From NCBI GenBank assembly GCA_951230915.1, contig OX579638.1, forward strand, positions 21,718,696-21,782,695: 64,000 nucleotides of DNA. The letters are read 5' to 3'. Shown one piece after another: positions 1-12,726 of the stretch (its first letter is position 1; every line of letters starts with the position of its first letter). The notes under the pieces were generated by a model. It was not told where the DNA came from. It did no database searches and worked only from the letters and a program-made list of their open reading frames with translations. Position numbers and translations under genes: made by a program. The stretch comes from Antitrichia curtipendula (Eukaryota > Streptophyta > Bryopsida > Hypnales > Leucodontaceae).

Positions 1-164
1 TTGTGAATGTGATTGATTACTATTGGATAGAGATGAGTGATATTCACATCAAAATTATACCTTTCACTTCCCTTAGTTTTTTTTGAACTCTACTAATAAC
101 TAGTGATCTCATTTTGTATAACTTGTATTCTACTCTATAGAATCTTGTCCATTGAAACTCAACA

Positions 165-725
165 CTCCCTTTGTTTCACTAAAACCCTCCAAATCAAGCA
201 CAATTTATGTTACACTAAAAAACTCCATTTACTAATTTCAATTGTTGAGTAAGCATTGGCTGTATTGAATGCCTCTAAGGGAGTTAGTGGCAAGCAATCA
301 AGGAGCATTCCTCTCCTAGTAAGCTTTGCCTTGCCCATAAGAAGCATCTTGTACTTGCTGCTTCTTCAAATAGTTGTGTTGACAATGGATTCAGTGCCCA
401 CTTGAACACTATGCAAATTTGTTCATGAAGGGGGCTATGTTTACTAGTTGTGGTATTTAGGTTGGGAGCATATATTTTTACAATCCCATTGTTGTCACCA
501 ACCTTTAAATCATCAGAAATGACAAGTTGGTAGCATTCACGAACGATGCTCAAATTTGATGCTTTTCGCATAGATTTTGGACGCTTGAACAACGACGCCT
601 AAGCTGGAGATTTTGCATAGATCTCGGGGATGGGTTACTAGTTCATGAATGTATGTATCACTGGCACAAAAAATAAAAATAGATTTAATCCCTCATGGGA
701 AAGGTTTTTAGTGGGGCAGAGGGAG
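165..725. mobile_element. Stowaway-like MITE (copy A)
   Basis: The left end reads CTCCCTTTGTTTCACTAAAA. The reverse complement of the right end reads CTCCCTCTGCCCCACTAAAA, so the two form an imperfect terminal inverted repeat. The right flank is TA; the left flank is CA, probably a mutated TA duplication. The CTCCCTCYGT-type end and the roughly 560-bp size fit the Tc1/mariner-derived Stowaway class of plants. No convincing transposase is visible inside; the 102-codon minus-strand ORF within it matches nothing I recognise. Confidence 0.6.
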
Positions 726-2872
726 TACTAATTACTAAGGTAGCCATCATGCTCAATAATAGAAACTGACTGAGCAATCATTTAGGAAAGAAAAGGTAAT
801 GGAAGTATGGAACTGACCCAGCCTTTGTGGCTTAATAAATACATCTTGTTACATCCGTTGCTGTGATACAAAGCAAGTGCCAAAGTTATGGATGCTTTGA
901 AGATATTCATACTGAAAGGATTTGTCAGACTACGCCAGTTGCATGTTACTCTGATACATACTGTAGTTCATTTGAAGTTACTCTATCTTAGTGGCTAGAA
1001 ACTAAAGGTCCACGGTGCTTTGACTAAATTTGTGTGCAATGCATCAAGACAGTCGCATCCAAAATCCATTCTGTTTCATTCTGTACACGCACATCCAAAA
1101 TCATCCGACCTTGCAAAGTCACAGATTTGTCATCTGGGTTTCCGTAAAAGCCAGTTTATAAATAGAACGCGAACACTGGATTTTCAAAGACTGGAAAGAT
1201 TGGAAAGGCAAAAGCTTTTGTCTCACGCTGTTTTGCAGGCCAAGAGCAAGCCTGCAAACTGGACCCTGTTTGCAAGCTATCCTACATTTGCAAGCCGATC
1301 CGACGAACAAATAATCCATTTTGCAAGCCCGGTGGGAAAGTTTTGCAAGCCCGCTTGAACAAGCCATCCATTTTACAAGATGCTCTAAAGTTGTTTGGCA
1401 GCAGCAATTAAATTCTATCAGCATTAGAGGAAATTTTTGCACATTTGGCCCCTGAGATGGGTGAGATCCACTACTTGACCGTATTTGTCTTTGCAGATCA
1501 GTGCTGGTCTTTGAAGATACTGGTTTTTCAGGAAGAAAATCAAGGGGTATTGGAAAATATTGATACATGGTATAATTCTTTTGTACATCGGGGTATTCAG
1601 ACACCAATGTTGATGACTCTAAATGTGGGCAAGACACGAATATTCTATGAAAAAGTACATTAGGAAAAAAAGCTGAAGTGCATTAAAAAAGAGATTGTAA
1701 ATTGTGAAAGGACAAACGAAGAAGGTAAAACCGACATCGTTAGGTTAGAAGTCATTGATTACATTTAGAACATTCTAGTCATGCACAAAAATCAGTTTGA
1801 GAAACGGAAAAAGATTTCAGCTTTGTTTTAGGAAGGGTGTTTTTTTTAGACAATTTTTGGCGTAAAACACATCAAAGATCTTAAAGCAATAAAGCAATGT
1901 GCTTGGAGTTCATCAATGCTCATATTTTCCTGTCCGTCTCCCCCCCCAAAAGAACCAAGTGAAATTTTTACAACAATAAGTAAACTTCACACTTTCTGCC
2001 CCTCCTACCTAATGGCCATCAAGAGCATCCTCGTCCAGCTCTTTGGGCTTTGACGAAGCATTTCTAAAGGAAGACAGTGTAAATGTGAGTCCAGAACATG
2101 CTTAGAGTTGCAGTTATACATCCACCGTCAGAATGGATTCCGATACTACTGAGTGGAAATTCAAGTGCTCCAAGTTCGAGGCTAACGTGAAGCGTTGCGT
2201 TGCAATGGCAATAATGTTGGCAAAGATTGCTTCATCATCTTCCTGCTCCTGTTCGCTCCTGTCAAACTCGCGTCAGAACGATGGTCTACATTGCTTCCAA
2301 ACCACATATTAATTCAGTTTTACTGTAGCCATTGAGTCATTTATAAAGCTGAACTCATCTGACTTGATTACTCATTGAGCAGATGATTAGTGCCTTCAAT
2401 TTCAAACTTTTGCTTTTTTTGAATTCGTCTGGTAAAGTCCAAGTCCATAACGGTGGTTGGCTCACATCTTTTGTGCACATTCTGTGAATGGTGATTCGTG
2501 GCTTTGCATATCTGAACATACATGTACAGTGCATTAGATAGTTGCCCAAACACTAGCTTTTGTTTCAAACAACCAAGGAAGCCGAAACAGTATCCCAAGG
2601 TCGGTTTTTTTGGTGTTTTTTTCTCATCTTGTTTCAGCAGGGCGTTTGCACTTGTAGTCCTTCAATGAACTAGATAATGCTCAAGATCATAATCAGAGAA
2701 AATGTCAAGACACTAAGAACTTCTGAAATTCGCACTTTTTGGGTGAGCTCATAATCCTCTTTTGGAGACACAGCAGACATGTCACTATGAAATGGCATCA
2801 ACAACACTAGCTTCTGCTGTGCACTGATCAAGTGGAGTGATGGTTGTTGGGATGCAGGAATAATTGGGAAAC
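726..2872. other. Intergenic region upstream of the lyase gene
   Basis: I see no supported gene here. Five copies of GCAAGC lie between about 1247 and 1350, with a downstream edge reading CATCCATTTTACAAGATGCT, which may be the end of an old DNA transposon. I could not find a matching left end. The last few hundred bases should hold the promoter and 5' leader of the rhamnogalacturonate lyase gene. Confidence 0.4.
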
Positions 2873-5800
2873 ATGACGCAAGAGTTGGAGGACACCCTTC
2901 CTCAAAGTGTCAACAAGACTAGTGGCATCGATGGCGGCACTGATGTTCTCCTCGATGAGCAATCGAACTATGTACTAGTGCTTACTGATTTCCTCAGATT
3001 TTGAATGCTTGCATGTGGAAGTGCATATCATTTTTTAGCTGTTGTAATAACTCACTCCTCCACTTGCAGGTGGTGTTGGATAATGGCATTGTGCAAGTGA
3101 CGCTGACCAAGCCTGGGGGCATTGTGACTGGCGTCAAATACGGTGAAATAGCAAATCTTCTCGAATATAATAACAAGGAAACCAACAGAGGGTGATGTTT
3201 CACTTCCCGTCAATCATTCACAAACAGTTGGGTTACAGGTAGTCCTTGATGTTTTGATGCTCCATCACACGTGTCTAGTGTTGTCCCATCTGTAGTTCAT
3301 CTCAAGCACATGGCAACGTTAACACGGTTGATTGCAGATACTGGGATATGAACTGGAGCCAAAATGGTGGAAAAGATAATTTTTACGTGTAAGTTTGGCT
3401 CTCTAATTTTCATCGAGAATACTAGTGCAGACACCGAGTTGAAACAACATTCTAAACAGCACTGGATCGTGTTGAGTGTTTGTATCTTCCTTTGGGGGTT
3501 GAAACAACAGTCCCATGTAGTAAGGCATGTTGTCTTACCGTCTAACGGACCAAAGATGCACGGTTAAAAAATGGCTAATTTGATTGATTATATTGTACAA
3601 AATGTAATTGAGATAGTGTCAAGTTTCATATCATAAGAATCAGTTCAGAACATCGCAAGCCTTGGTTAAAAATAAAATGAATAGTGGCCAAGAGAGAGAT
3701 CCCATACAAGCTACTTAAAAGCGCTAATAAAAACATGAGGAACTTGAAAGGTTAAACATTCACTGTTGTCTGGGATGTTGTTAGTTTGAAGTGAAAATGT
3801 CGAAGAGCTGAGTTTGAAGATATTTCGAAACCCACCAGTGCTCCCCAATTCAGATGCGTAAGAGTTTCAGTGTCTTCCGATTGTTCGCAGCATTTCCGGA
3901 ACCATCTTCAACGTGGTATACAAGGACGCAAACAGAGTGGAGGTTTCCTTTCTGCGACCGTATGATCCAATCTCTGCCTCAGGCGTGCCTCTCAACATTG
4001 ATAAACGGTGAGCACCTCAAACCAGGATCACATAACCGCAGTTGTAAATCAGGATTGTTGCAATCCATACGATACGCCAGGTCGCTTCAGAATTGGGTGA
4101 GGTTTGATTTTTGCGTGGGCTGAACATCAGATTTGTACTCCTGCGAGGGAGCTCAGGGTTCTACTCGTATGGCATTTACGAGCGGCCCAGTGACTGGCCT
4201 GCCTTCAACCTCAACCAAACACGCATCACGTTCAAGCTCAGCAATGACTTGTAAGGTTACACTCCCATAGTCCCATGAATTCTGTATTGATTGTCAGTTG
4301 CAACTGCCACAATGTACTGAATCCCCCAAAGATTCCATTACATGGCCATAGCCGACGACCGACAAAGGGTGATGCCGAGCGCGGAGGATTTGATGCCGGA
4401 CAGGAGTGAGCAGCTGGCGTACCCTGAAGCTCATCTCCTGACGAATCCCATCGAACCTGCGCTTGTAGGCGAGGTATGTACGTTTCCTGTGCAAAATGAC
4501 GCAGAAAATTTAACATGACATTAACATGAAATTTATAATGACATCTGGAATATCCTGCACACTTGCCGCACTTGGAGCACACGCGTTATACGTTAAAAAT
4601 ATGTCATAATTATTGATCTGTGACCAAAGCAGTCAGATTAAGAAGTTCAGAGTCTATTCCTCACCATTGTTTCAAGCTTGTTTCAAGCTTGCTTCATTCA
4701 TGAAGTATTTGATCGATTGAGTGGGAGCCTGCAGGTGGACGACAAGTATCAGTACTCCATGGAAAACAAAGAACTCAAAGTGCACGGATGGGTGAGCAAT
4801 ACCGACCCGGTGGTTGGTTTCTGGATCATCACACCCAGTGCCGAGTTTCGTAACGGCGGTCCCATGAAGCAGAATTTGACATCCCATGTTGGCCCTACGT
4901 GTCTAGCTGTGAGTCCTGAACTCTTAGTTTCTTTGCTCCATTCGATCTAACTTCGACGTTGCTCCTGGTCATTCAGATTCCAAGATTTACTGGGATGATT
5001 GTGAGTGCAGATGTTTCATAGTGCACATTATGCTGGGATCGATCTCTGCCCTAGCTTTGGAGAAGGAGAGCCTTGGAAAAAGGTTTTTGGCCCAGTCTTT
5101 ATTTATCTCAACTCCGCACCAAAGACTACTCCTGCCTGTTCTCTTTGGCAGAATGCTCGAGCCCAAGTAACGGCGGAGACAGCAGCTTGGCCCTATTCCT
5201 GGCCAGCTTCGACCGACTTCTCCAAAGCAGCGGAACGTGGCTCTCTTTGTGGCCGACTTCTTGTTTCAGATCCGTATGAACACAATACTTTTGCTTCAAC
5301 TCATTATCTGTACCCAGATTCACAAATTCACACTAACGATGCTTTAGAGAATTTGAACTTACGGATTGGAAACGCAGGTTCCAGCCACCGTACACTTGGG
5401 GAGGCAAGAACGCATTCCTAGGGTTGGCCACACCAGGCGAGACAGGTTCGTGGCAAACCGAGAGCAAGGTAAGGACATAGCGAAGCTCATCTCCTTTTCA
5501 GACACAAAGATACTAAAATCCCACTCCAGTCTTTTTGTTTGATTAGTGACGATGATGGTAATGAGTGATGGAAACAGGGCTACCAGTTCTGGACTCAAGC
5601 AGATGCTCATGGACACTTCTGCATACGAAATGTTCGAGACGGCGTCTATGACCTCTATGGATGGATTCCTGGTGTTGTGGGAGACTACAAATTCGACAAT
5701 GGTCCCATTCAAGTTCAACCAAGTTAGTTATTCTGATGCAGCATTTCCAGCAAAGAATTGCAGTTAGGATATGTGCAATACCCTACAAAATGATGGCATG

Positions 5801-7315
5801 TTCAGCAACATGGTGTATTCGACAAGAAGGCAATTCAATTAAAAGTGCATGTGTTGCCATTTGTTGCAGGTGGGGTGATAGAAATGGGGGACATAACTTA
5901 CAGGAGTCCTCGAGACGGGCCTACGGTGTGGGAGATTGGTATCCCTGACCGCACAGCAACAGGGTTTTTCGTGCCGGATCCGAATCCCAAATACGTCAAC
6001 CCTCTCTACCTTAACAGCAAGCAAAAGTAAGTTCCATAATATTCCCCAAAAATAAACTCCAGTACATTGATCCTTGGAACTTTGATCCATCAACAAGATG
6101 CTAGAATCATAATATTCGCCTGGATAAGTGCCGGGAATAATAAACCCTAAATGGACACTCGGGTGGGCAATACAGGTGGCGTCAGTATGGCTTGTGGGAC
6201 CGGTATACAGATCTCTATCCTCGAGAGGATTTGGTCTACACGGTTGGCCAAAGTGACTGGCAAACAGATTGGTTTTATGCTCATCTTAACAGGTCAGCCA
6301 ATTCTCTCGATCGACGGACCTTGTTTACATTTACATATTTTAAACCCTCTTGAATTCGACTTTCCTAAAAGGTTGACTCAGATTGCACCTTTGAGGTATC
6401 TACAACAAAGTTCACAGTACAATTATCTTCGGTACCGCACCTAATTCATACATTTTGAACATTGACCATAGTTCCTATTGTTTGATTGTCGTAGTGTCCA
6501 TTTAAGGAACATGTTGAAACAGGGCAGTTACCTTACTCAAGCGAAAACTCGTAAAGCTATCCTGTGAGTTGAGTGCATCCATTTCGTACCTGATGGCAGG
6601 CTCATGCCCGACGGTTCATACGCAGCCACAACCTGGGAGGTTCAATTTAAACTCAAAGCAGTGCGCTCCAGCAGCCCTTACAAGCTTCGAATTGCAACGG
6701 CATCCGCAAATGGAGCCGCCATCCAGGTAACCCACAACCTGCATAACTTCCAAACTTGTGCTATCAGAAAACATATGCGATGTAAATATAAGACAATGTA
6801 AATATCAGGTAGTAACCTCAGATAGTGCACGCATGACTTTCGCTAAATGTCCACTTTGCTTCAGATCTTTGACCGGAAATGCAATTGTCTACTATTGTTT
6901 CAATAGTGGTCTAAAAACCTCCCTCTTTTTTTGAGAAATTCATCCATGATGATAATAATTTCTTAAAAACAAATCTGGCTCTTGTACCCAAAGTAATCTC
7001 CCCACAGTTCTACATATTGTTAAAAATGCTTAAAAGTGACGAAACTAGTTGCTCTACCTTATGCAGCTGTTCGTGAACAAGATCGACGCTACAAAACCGG
7101 TGTTCGACACGATGCAGTACGGGAGGGACAACGCAGTGGCCCGTCATGGCATCCATGGACTGTACAAGCTCTGGACAATTGATGTGGATGCAAACCTTCT
7201 GCAAGTGGGTCAGAACAGCTTCTTCCTCACCCAGCGCAAAGCCACAGGGCCTTTCACTGCAGTCTTGTACGATTATCTGCGCCTGGAAGCGCCTGGGAGC
7301 TCCTCTCAGCTTTGA
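2873..7315 (+). CDS. Rhamnogalacturonate lyase (polysaccharide lyase family 4), 13 or more exons
   Basis: It cleaves the rhamnogalacturonan I backbone of pectin by beta-elimination; plant members are secreted to the wall. Conserved exons seen: 3069-3191 (VVLDNGIVQVTLTKPGGIV, NKETNRG), 3338-3388 (YWDMNWSQNGGKDNFYV), about 3880-4007 (DPISASGVPLNIDKR), 4131-4250 (RGSSGFYSYGIYERP), 4332-4473 (FHYMAIADDRQRVMP), 4735-4908 (VDDKYQYSMENKE, TSHVGPTCLA), 5011-5273 (SAHYAGIDL, GEPWKKVFGPVFIYLNS), 5378-5468, 5578-5722 (GWIPGVVGDYKFD), 5870-6026 (GPTVWEIGIPDRT), 6176-6292 (QYGLWDRYTDLYPREDLVY), 6600-6726 and 7067-7315 (ARHGIHGLYKLW, stop at 7315). Checked splice phases agree, e.g. GG|A for NRG-YWD. This covers the PL4 catalytic, fibronectin-like and carbohydrate-binding domains, so the gene looks intact. 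The first exon is uncertain: ATG 2873 is only a candidate and no clear signal peptide was found. Family identification is secure. Confidence 0.9.
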
Positions 7316-8756
7316 CAGCTCTCAAGGTCTCTAATCAATCACCAGGTCTGAGCTCCTAATTGGTTTTCGAGTTACTGAAATCCATCCCAATTGTCAGAAA
7401 CGATGTAGAATGCAAGTGATCCTCTATTAGATGAATGTGGATACTGAAACCGTTAAACGGATCCTCTTCAAGGAATACTGAAACCGTGATCCCATATTGA
7501 CCCTCCATACCAAAATCTTCTATTTTCTTACACTTGCTTGTATTCATTAGAATGAAGTGTAAGCAAGACTTGGCTAAATGGTTATAGCATCTGATCTTAG
7601 TATGGAAATAAGTTGTCTGGTAGTATGACGTATACTGGTCTAGAGACCTCTCCGGAAGACTATACATCTCCCGAAAGATCAAAAGAAAATATGTTAAAAA
7701 AGATTACAATGACACAACAACATCTTGTACAGTGTGACTCGGATCAGTCCTTAACGTGATTCAGTAGTGGTCCTTTTACTTTTGTAGAGAACATGGTATC
7801 TGACATATACAGAGACACCTTGTTAAAATATTTGAAGTTTTCCTCAAGTTACGGAAGGAATTTTCACGAAAGAAGAGTGATCCCATCAACATGGGCTTCC
7901 CCTCGCTAGTGATTTTATGTGCTTGGAAGAATCAGCTTGGCCACACAAATATGCACATCAACGCAAAACCATGAACTCATACAATATGAAGAGATTTTAA
8001 GATCTTCTGCTCACGAACATCAAAATCTTTCAGCATAATTATTTGACACTCACACGCTTATTCAACATACCAGGTTTCAAGTTTTAGAAGTAGACAATGG
8101 TACAGAGAGGTTCTATAGGATCGGCTCATTACAAGCATGTTCTGCAGCACACAGATATCTCTACAATCCATGTTTATCTGTGGAATCATAACTCAGAAAC
8201 GACGGGAAGATCTGTGATGAATACTACTACAAGTGCGCACTTGCCTTCTTGACTTGTATCGATACTAAGCTGCGTCACACGAAACCCGTGACAGGTCCAT
8301 GCACATGGTATTAAATAATTACCAATTCTTTAGGGATAAGAATGATGCAAAAGGTCTACACATAGCCCAAGACCAGAGCTCATATATTTCTTGTTCTAAC
8401 CGAGCTCAACTGTTCATGGCATATCTATAACAAGGGAATATAATTCACCTTGACTTACTAGATCTGCACGAAATGTGGCTCGAAGACTCGACAAAAGGTA
8501 CAATGTTTTAGTTGAAATCTACAACCTAGTAAGATACAGATTTGTTACAAAGACTCTCAAGATAACGGCACAAATGAGCTGCAAGACTCATTTGAAGAAA
8601 CATACCCAGCTTTTTTAACAAAGATTTGTCTACCTACATTCACCTGATAAGCCTATATACGAGCACCCACCATGCTACTCCAACATACCCACATCATTGT
8701 TAAGAGTATAACTTATCTAGTTGCGATGCTGAAGCTGATTAACAGCGTGGGCTCAG
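7316..8756. other. Intergenic, no gene seen
   Basis: This lies downstream of both flanking genes, which converge here (lyase on plus, small gene on minus). It should contain both 3' UTRs. I see no conserved coding segment, RNA gene or repeat that I can support. Confidence 0.5.
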
Positions 8757-10310
8757 CTAGAATGTTGATTGAGATCGTGTCAAGTCAACATTCTTTGAAG
8801 GGAGAACCGCCGTAAATGCAACATCCTTCAAGTCTCTGCTGAAGTCTACTTCTCTCTTGCGCTTCGGTGATGGAGGTGGGGAAAGTTCAGGGGATGCAGG
8901 TTCATTTGCGGGCTTCGCATCTGCCTTTACTCTGATAGGCGACGGAATTTTCTCCAAAAGATATTTCTCCTACAAATAAACAGAAGTCACTTCAATTTTT
9001 TTTTAAAGAGACACGAGAATGGTGCTCATACAACAGACGCTGACGAGAACATGTGAAAAAGGATTATCCAAAGCAAATTCGCAGGCCAAATTTCAGTGAA
9101 AGACGGAAATAACTATCTGCACGGAAACCAGACACAGTAGTATATGATTTAACCAATTCACTTTGAAACATGTAAGCGAAATTGAGTCGAAGAAACACAA
9201 GCCAAAAGACGATCAGAAGACGATGATGGAACACAAAGCCCATCGAGAAAAGACGGAAATTCTACTGAAGTTCACTTTCTTCAACAGAGACGAACAGAGT
9301 CGACTTAGAAACTTTACCTCCAGTTGAATTTGAAGTGCTCCAGGCGAACTTAACTTCGGTTGAGCCGATTCAACTTCCATTGCTGGAGGGCTTCTCGGAG
9401 ATGCCTGTCAACACCTCGAGGAATGTCGCTATATTAATACTCATTCAAATTAATTACCCGCTATTACCGTATTCAAGTTGAGCTCACAGAAACTCTAGAC
9501 ATGTTAAGCAGATAGAATCGGTGAAGGGACTTACAGAACAATCACAATGCATGGCTGCAGGACCGCTTCTCAGAGTGGGTTTCGGGTTCACAGAAATAGT
9601 GGTGGTTGCCATGTCGTCAAATGCCCCAATTGGAGTTTTTCTGTAAAATTTACAGCAATCAGCTCGTCAACTCAACCCACGCAACTGAATAGATTGCATG
9701 CAGACATCTGTGAAACTTGTTACGAGCTCGTAAGTACAGCCAAAAAAATGGTTATCAATATCAAGCACTTCAAGATGAGAAATAAAAACCGGACAACTTC
9801 GATAATGTCCAAACATAGTTTGACAAAATCTATTCCAAGTTTCAAAAACAGGACATCGTGGCAACCGATTCTAGCGAATGCACATACAGCACACAGAACA
9901 CAGAACAGGCAGCAAGTAAAGAGAAATCATCCGACGAAGTACAGCAACCTTCAAAATACTCGGTCCGGTACAGGAATCAAATCGCAATCGCAACTCAAAA
10001 AGCCCAAAAGTTCGTTTCCTTCAAATGTACATGAAAGATGACGTTGATGCAAAAACATAGCTGGCGTTCCAAACTTAAGAGACAGTCTTACCGCCAAATC
10101 AAATTAAAAAGGAGGGAGTCAAAACACACCAAAACACTAGAAGGAATAAGCATTCCGATCACGTCAGAGTAAAAGAAATAGTGCGTACTCTGGGCCGAAC
10201 GCGTGTATGCTGAGATGATGCTCTTACCTGGAATCCCCGGCGCAAAAATTGTCTACTTCTTCAACCAGAATGGGAAGACTACTCTGTGACGGATCTCGCC
10301 TCGTGGCCAT
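8757..10310 (-). CDS. Hypothetical 162-aa protein, four exons
   Basis: The family is not recognised. Four exons join in frame: 10310-10228 (MATRRDPSQSSLPILVEE), 9640-9535 (RKTPIGAFDD, NPKPTLRSGPAAMHCDCS), 9404-9318 (SPRSPPAMEVESAQPK) and 8969-8757 (EKYLLEKIPSPIRV, SPPPSPKRKREVDFSRDLKDV). All introns are GT-AG and the exon lengths (83, 106, 87, 213 nt) sum to 163 codons including the stop. The product is hydrophilic and Ser/Pro-rich, with several S/T-P sites and a basic PKRKREVDF patch that could be a nuclear localisation signal. This suggests a small regulatory nuclear protein, but that is inference. No transmembrane segment or signal peptide is visible. The splice-phase consistency makes me confident it is a gene; the function is unknown. 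Confidence 0.65.
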
Positions 10311-11778
10311 GGGCAAAGTTGGAGGTCAAGAACAAAAAAATTAAACAGAAGAGACGAAGAAACTTCAGGGTTTAAGAACGACGTGTTTTTTTTTATACCC
10401 CACATCTTATTCTAGTGAAAGTATCGAAAATGCAGACAAAGACCCTGACGCACAGAGACTTCAGCTCTCAGGACTTGAAACATCCAACAAGAATTTACAT
10501 GCATCCCCTAGTGCGTAAAAATCAAGTATGAACACAGCACCGTAGGACCAACGAAAAACTCTGAAGTCACAGACAGTGGAGGCCACTCTCTGGTAATATC
10601 TTAGAAGTAAGAGCAGCACTTCAGAAACAGAACTTGAGCTTGTGTGTGCATTATACTCCAACAAGGAAAGAGAACTTAAAATATTTTTCGAAAAAACATC
10701 AAAAAAAACTTCCGATCGCAGACAGAAAATAAAACAGATGCCAAGCACAGGGGAGACTCCAGAAGCAAACAGCATCGAATTAAACACCAGTTCGGCGCCG
10801 GTGATTTGAGCTCAAAGCAATGACGCCAACGGGATCACCAAGAATTTCCACACAGACGCACCAGCAGAGGAAGTCGCAAGAGACTCAAAACCACGTAGAA
10901 ACACAATATCGGGAGACTAAATGAAGGGGGAAGCAGCCTAAAATCAGGAGACTAAAATGCAAACCGGCAAATCAAAGAGAAATCAAATCTTCCAACAACA
11001 AACAAAAACATGAAAACCACAGCAAAGGAGAAAACCTCAAACTGTAGCACACCACAGCGCAGACTAAATCCTCGCTTCCAAAAAAACGCACATCCGCGGG
11101 TGAGCCGCTTCAAGATTCCGCTTCAGACATATGACCTCCACCAAGCCAAATAAACAACCCAACCCGACACAACAAGAGCGGAAACGCACCTCCAAAACCC
11201 GTTTAAATAGCGCAAGACGACGCTCTCCTGCTCGTGCAAACCGAAGCCTAGCAACTGCTAGTGCGACTGAACCAGACGGAGTGAAAACCGAAGAAATCGG
11301 AGCTCCCGGCCAATGCGAAATGCTACGAGCGCGCCCCTTGCTCTCTAATGGCAGCGACTTGCAGCTTTGTCCCACTGCCAGTGCGGTCACGAGAGAGACG
11401 AGATATTATTGAGCCTCTATTACCGCGTGTGAATGAAGGGGAAAGATCTCATCCAAATGGATAGTCCATCTGCGAGTGTGAACGCGGCTCGATGTTCGTT
11501 CGTTCGGATTCTAGGGTTCCGTCAGTTTTCCTGCTTGACGGACGGAGGCGGGGAGACAGTTGGCTGGGTGAGGAAATCCAACGTGTCGTTCGCCCTTAAT
11601 TAGGGGTTTCTCTTAATTAGGGGTTTCCCTTAATTACGTTAGCCCGTTCAGGCTCAGTACCTCAAGTTAGGCAGGTAGGTACTCGTGGTAGGTAGGTTGA
11701 TAGAGAGGATGGGCGGTAGTTGGCAGTGTCTGTAGCTTTGCCCTGTTGCTGCAGGAGGGGGATGCTGCAACTTATGTG
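10311..11778. promoter_or_regulatory. Probable divergent promoter region
   Basis: The region lies between the starts of a minus-strand gene (10310) and a plus-strand ORF (about 11779). It is A-rich on the plus strand near 10.6-11.0 kb and becomes GC-richer near 11.1-11.5 kb. It contains two direct copies of CTTAATTAGGGGTTTC near 11595-11630. I find no supported coding region inside it. Confidence 0.35.
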
Positions 11779-12726
11779 ATGAGAGCTCGGAGAAGGTCAC
11801 TTTCAGCGCGGAATCGACTGGGAGCGTCGTTTGGCGTTGGGATAAGGATTGCGGCGGTGTTGGTGGAGGCACAAGCATTGCAAGGCCGATCCGCGGGCTC
11901 TCTAGCGCACTTTCTTTCCGTTCTAAATTTGGTGCTCTCTGGACGTGGTTTAGGGTTGAAAGGTTTGCGAAAGAGGATGAAGATGCAAATTGGCGTAAAA
12001 CGTCCCTACGTCCCTGCAACGAAAAAGCATCGATGTGTCCGTTTCGGGCGTGACCAGGCGACAGGGTTCGTTGAGAAAATGACGACTTCTCAAATCAAGA
12101 GATTAGTCTCCACTTCTTCAGTGCGTTCGTTGGGAGCTCAAGTCAGCATCGACTTAATGGACTCACCTAGATCAGTGATTGCAGAAATCCAAGACGATGA
12201 CAACATCTTCTCGAGGGTCCTAAACTTGGAGGCTACTGTCTCCCGTCAGAAACAGGAGATTCTGGACCTCAAGGAACAGGGAGTTGCAGTGGCAGTTATC
12301 GTTGACGAAGGCTTTTCGGTATGCACTCGCGCTTTTGCGGATTACGTAGTAAAATCATTCTACCAAGCTGTAGGCTCTCCAAGAGAGCTACGGGGTTGGC
12401 TGGAGGGAAGCGGGGCATTGACTTCTGTGCAAAGAGGGGGATCTATGGAGGTTTTTGGGAAGTGCATTGCAATTGATAGGAATTTGCTCCTTATGATTAG
12501 AAAGTTATGAAAGCTGTCCCTCAACTACAGTAGGACTACTTGTCATAATTTCAAACCTGTGCAAGTCGCCTTTGTGCTGAAAAGGCTGCCGGAATTCAAA
12601 CCTGAGGATCCAGTTTTCACGTTTTTCAACACCTGCTTTGGACTCCCTGCTGAAAACGTGGTGAAGCTGCATAAGACGGGAAAGTTGCCTGCGAAATACT
12701 TTAGAGAATACAGCGTGGCGACTTGA
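11779..12726 (+). pseudogene. Unknown ORF interrupted by an in-frame TGA
   Basis: The reading frame is open from about 11746 (first ATG 11779, a second at 11974) to a TGA at 12508-12510. The same frame then stays open for 71 more codons to a second TGA at 12724-12726. The two halves read as one protein: the part before the TGA contains FADYVVKSFYQAVGSPREL and MEVFGKCIAIDRNLLLMIRK; the part after has PVQVAFVLKRLPEFKPEDP and FTFFNTCFGLPAENVVKL. A short heptad-like segment (LEATVSRQKQEILDLKEQ) suggests a coiled coil near residue 160. I do not recognise the family. It may be a pseudogene with a nonsense mutation, an allele or sequencing error, or two pieces joined by an intron I missed. Confidence 0.4.

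Noticed and set aside
1020..1637. Overlapping plus- and minus-strand ORFs with GCAAGC repeats
   Set aside because: Low-complexity repeat-driven frames without splice signals or recognisable domains; possibly an old transposon edge, but no matching second end was found.
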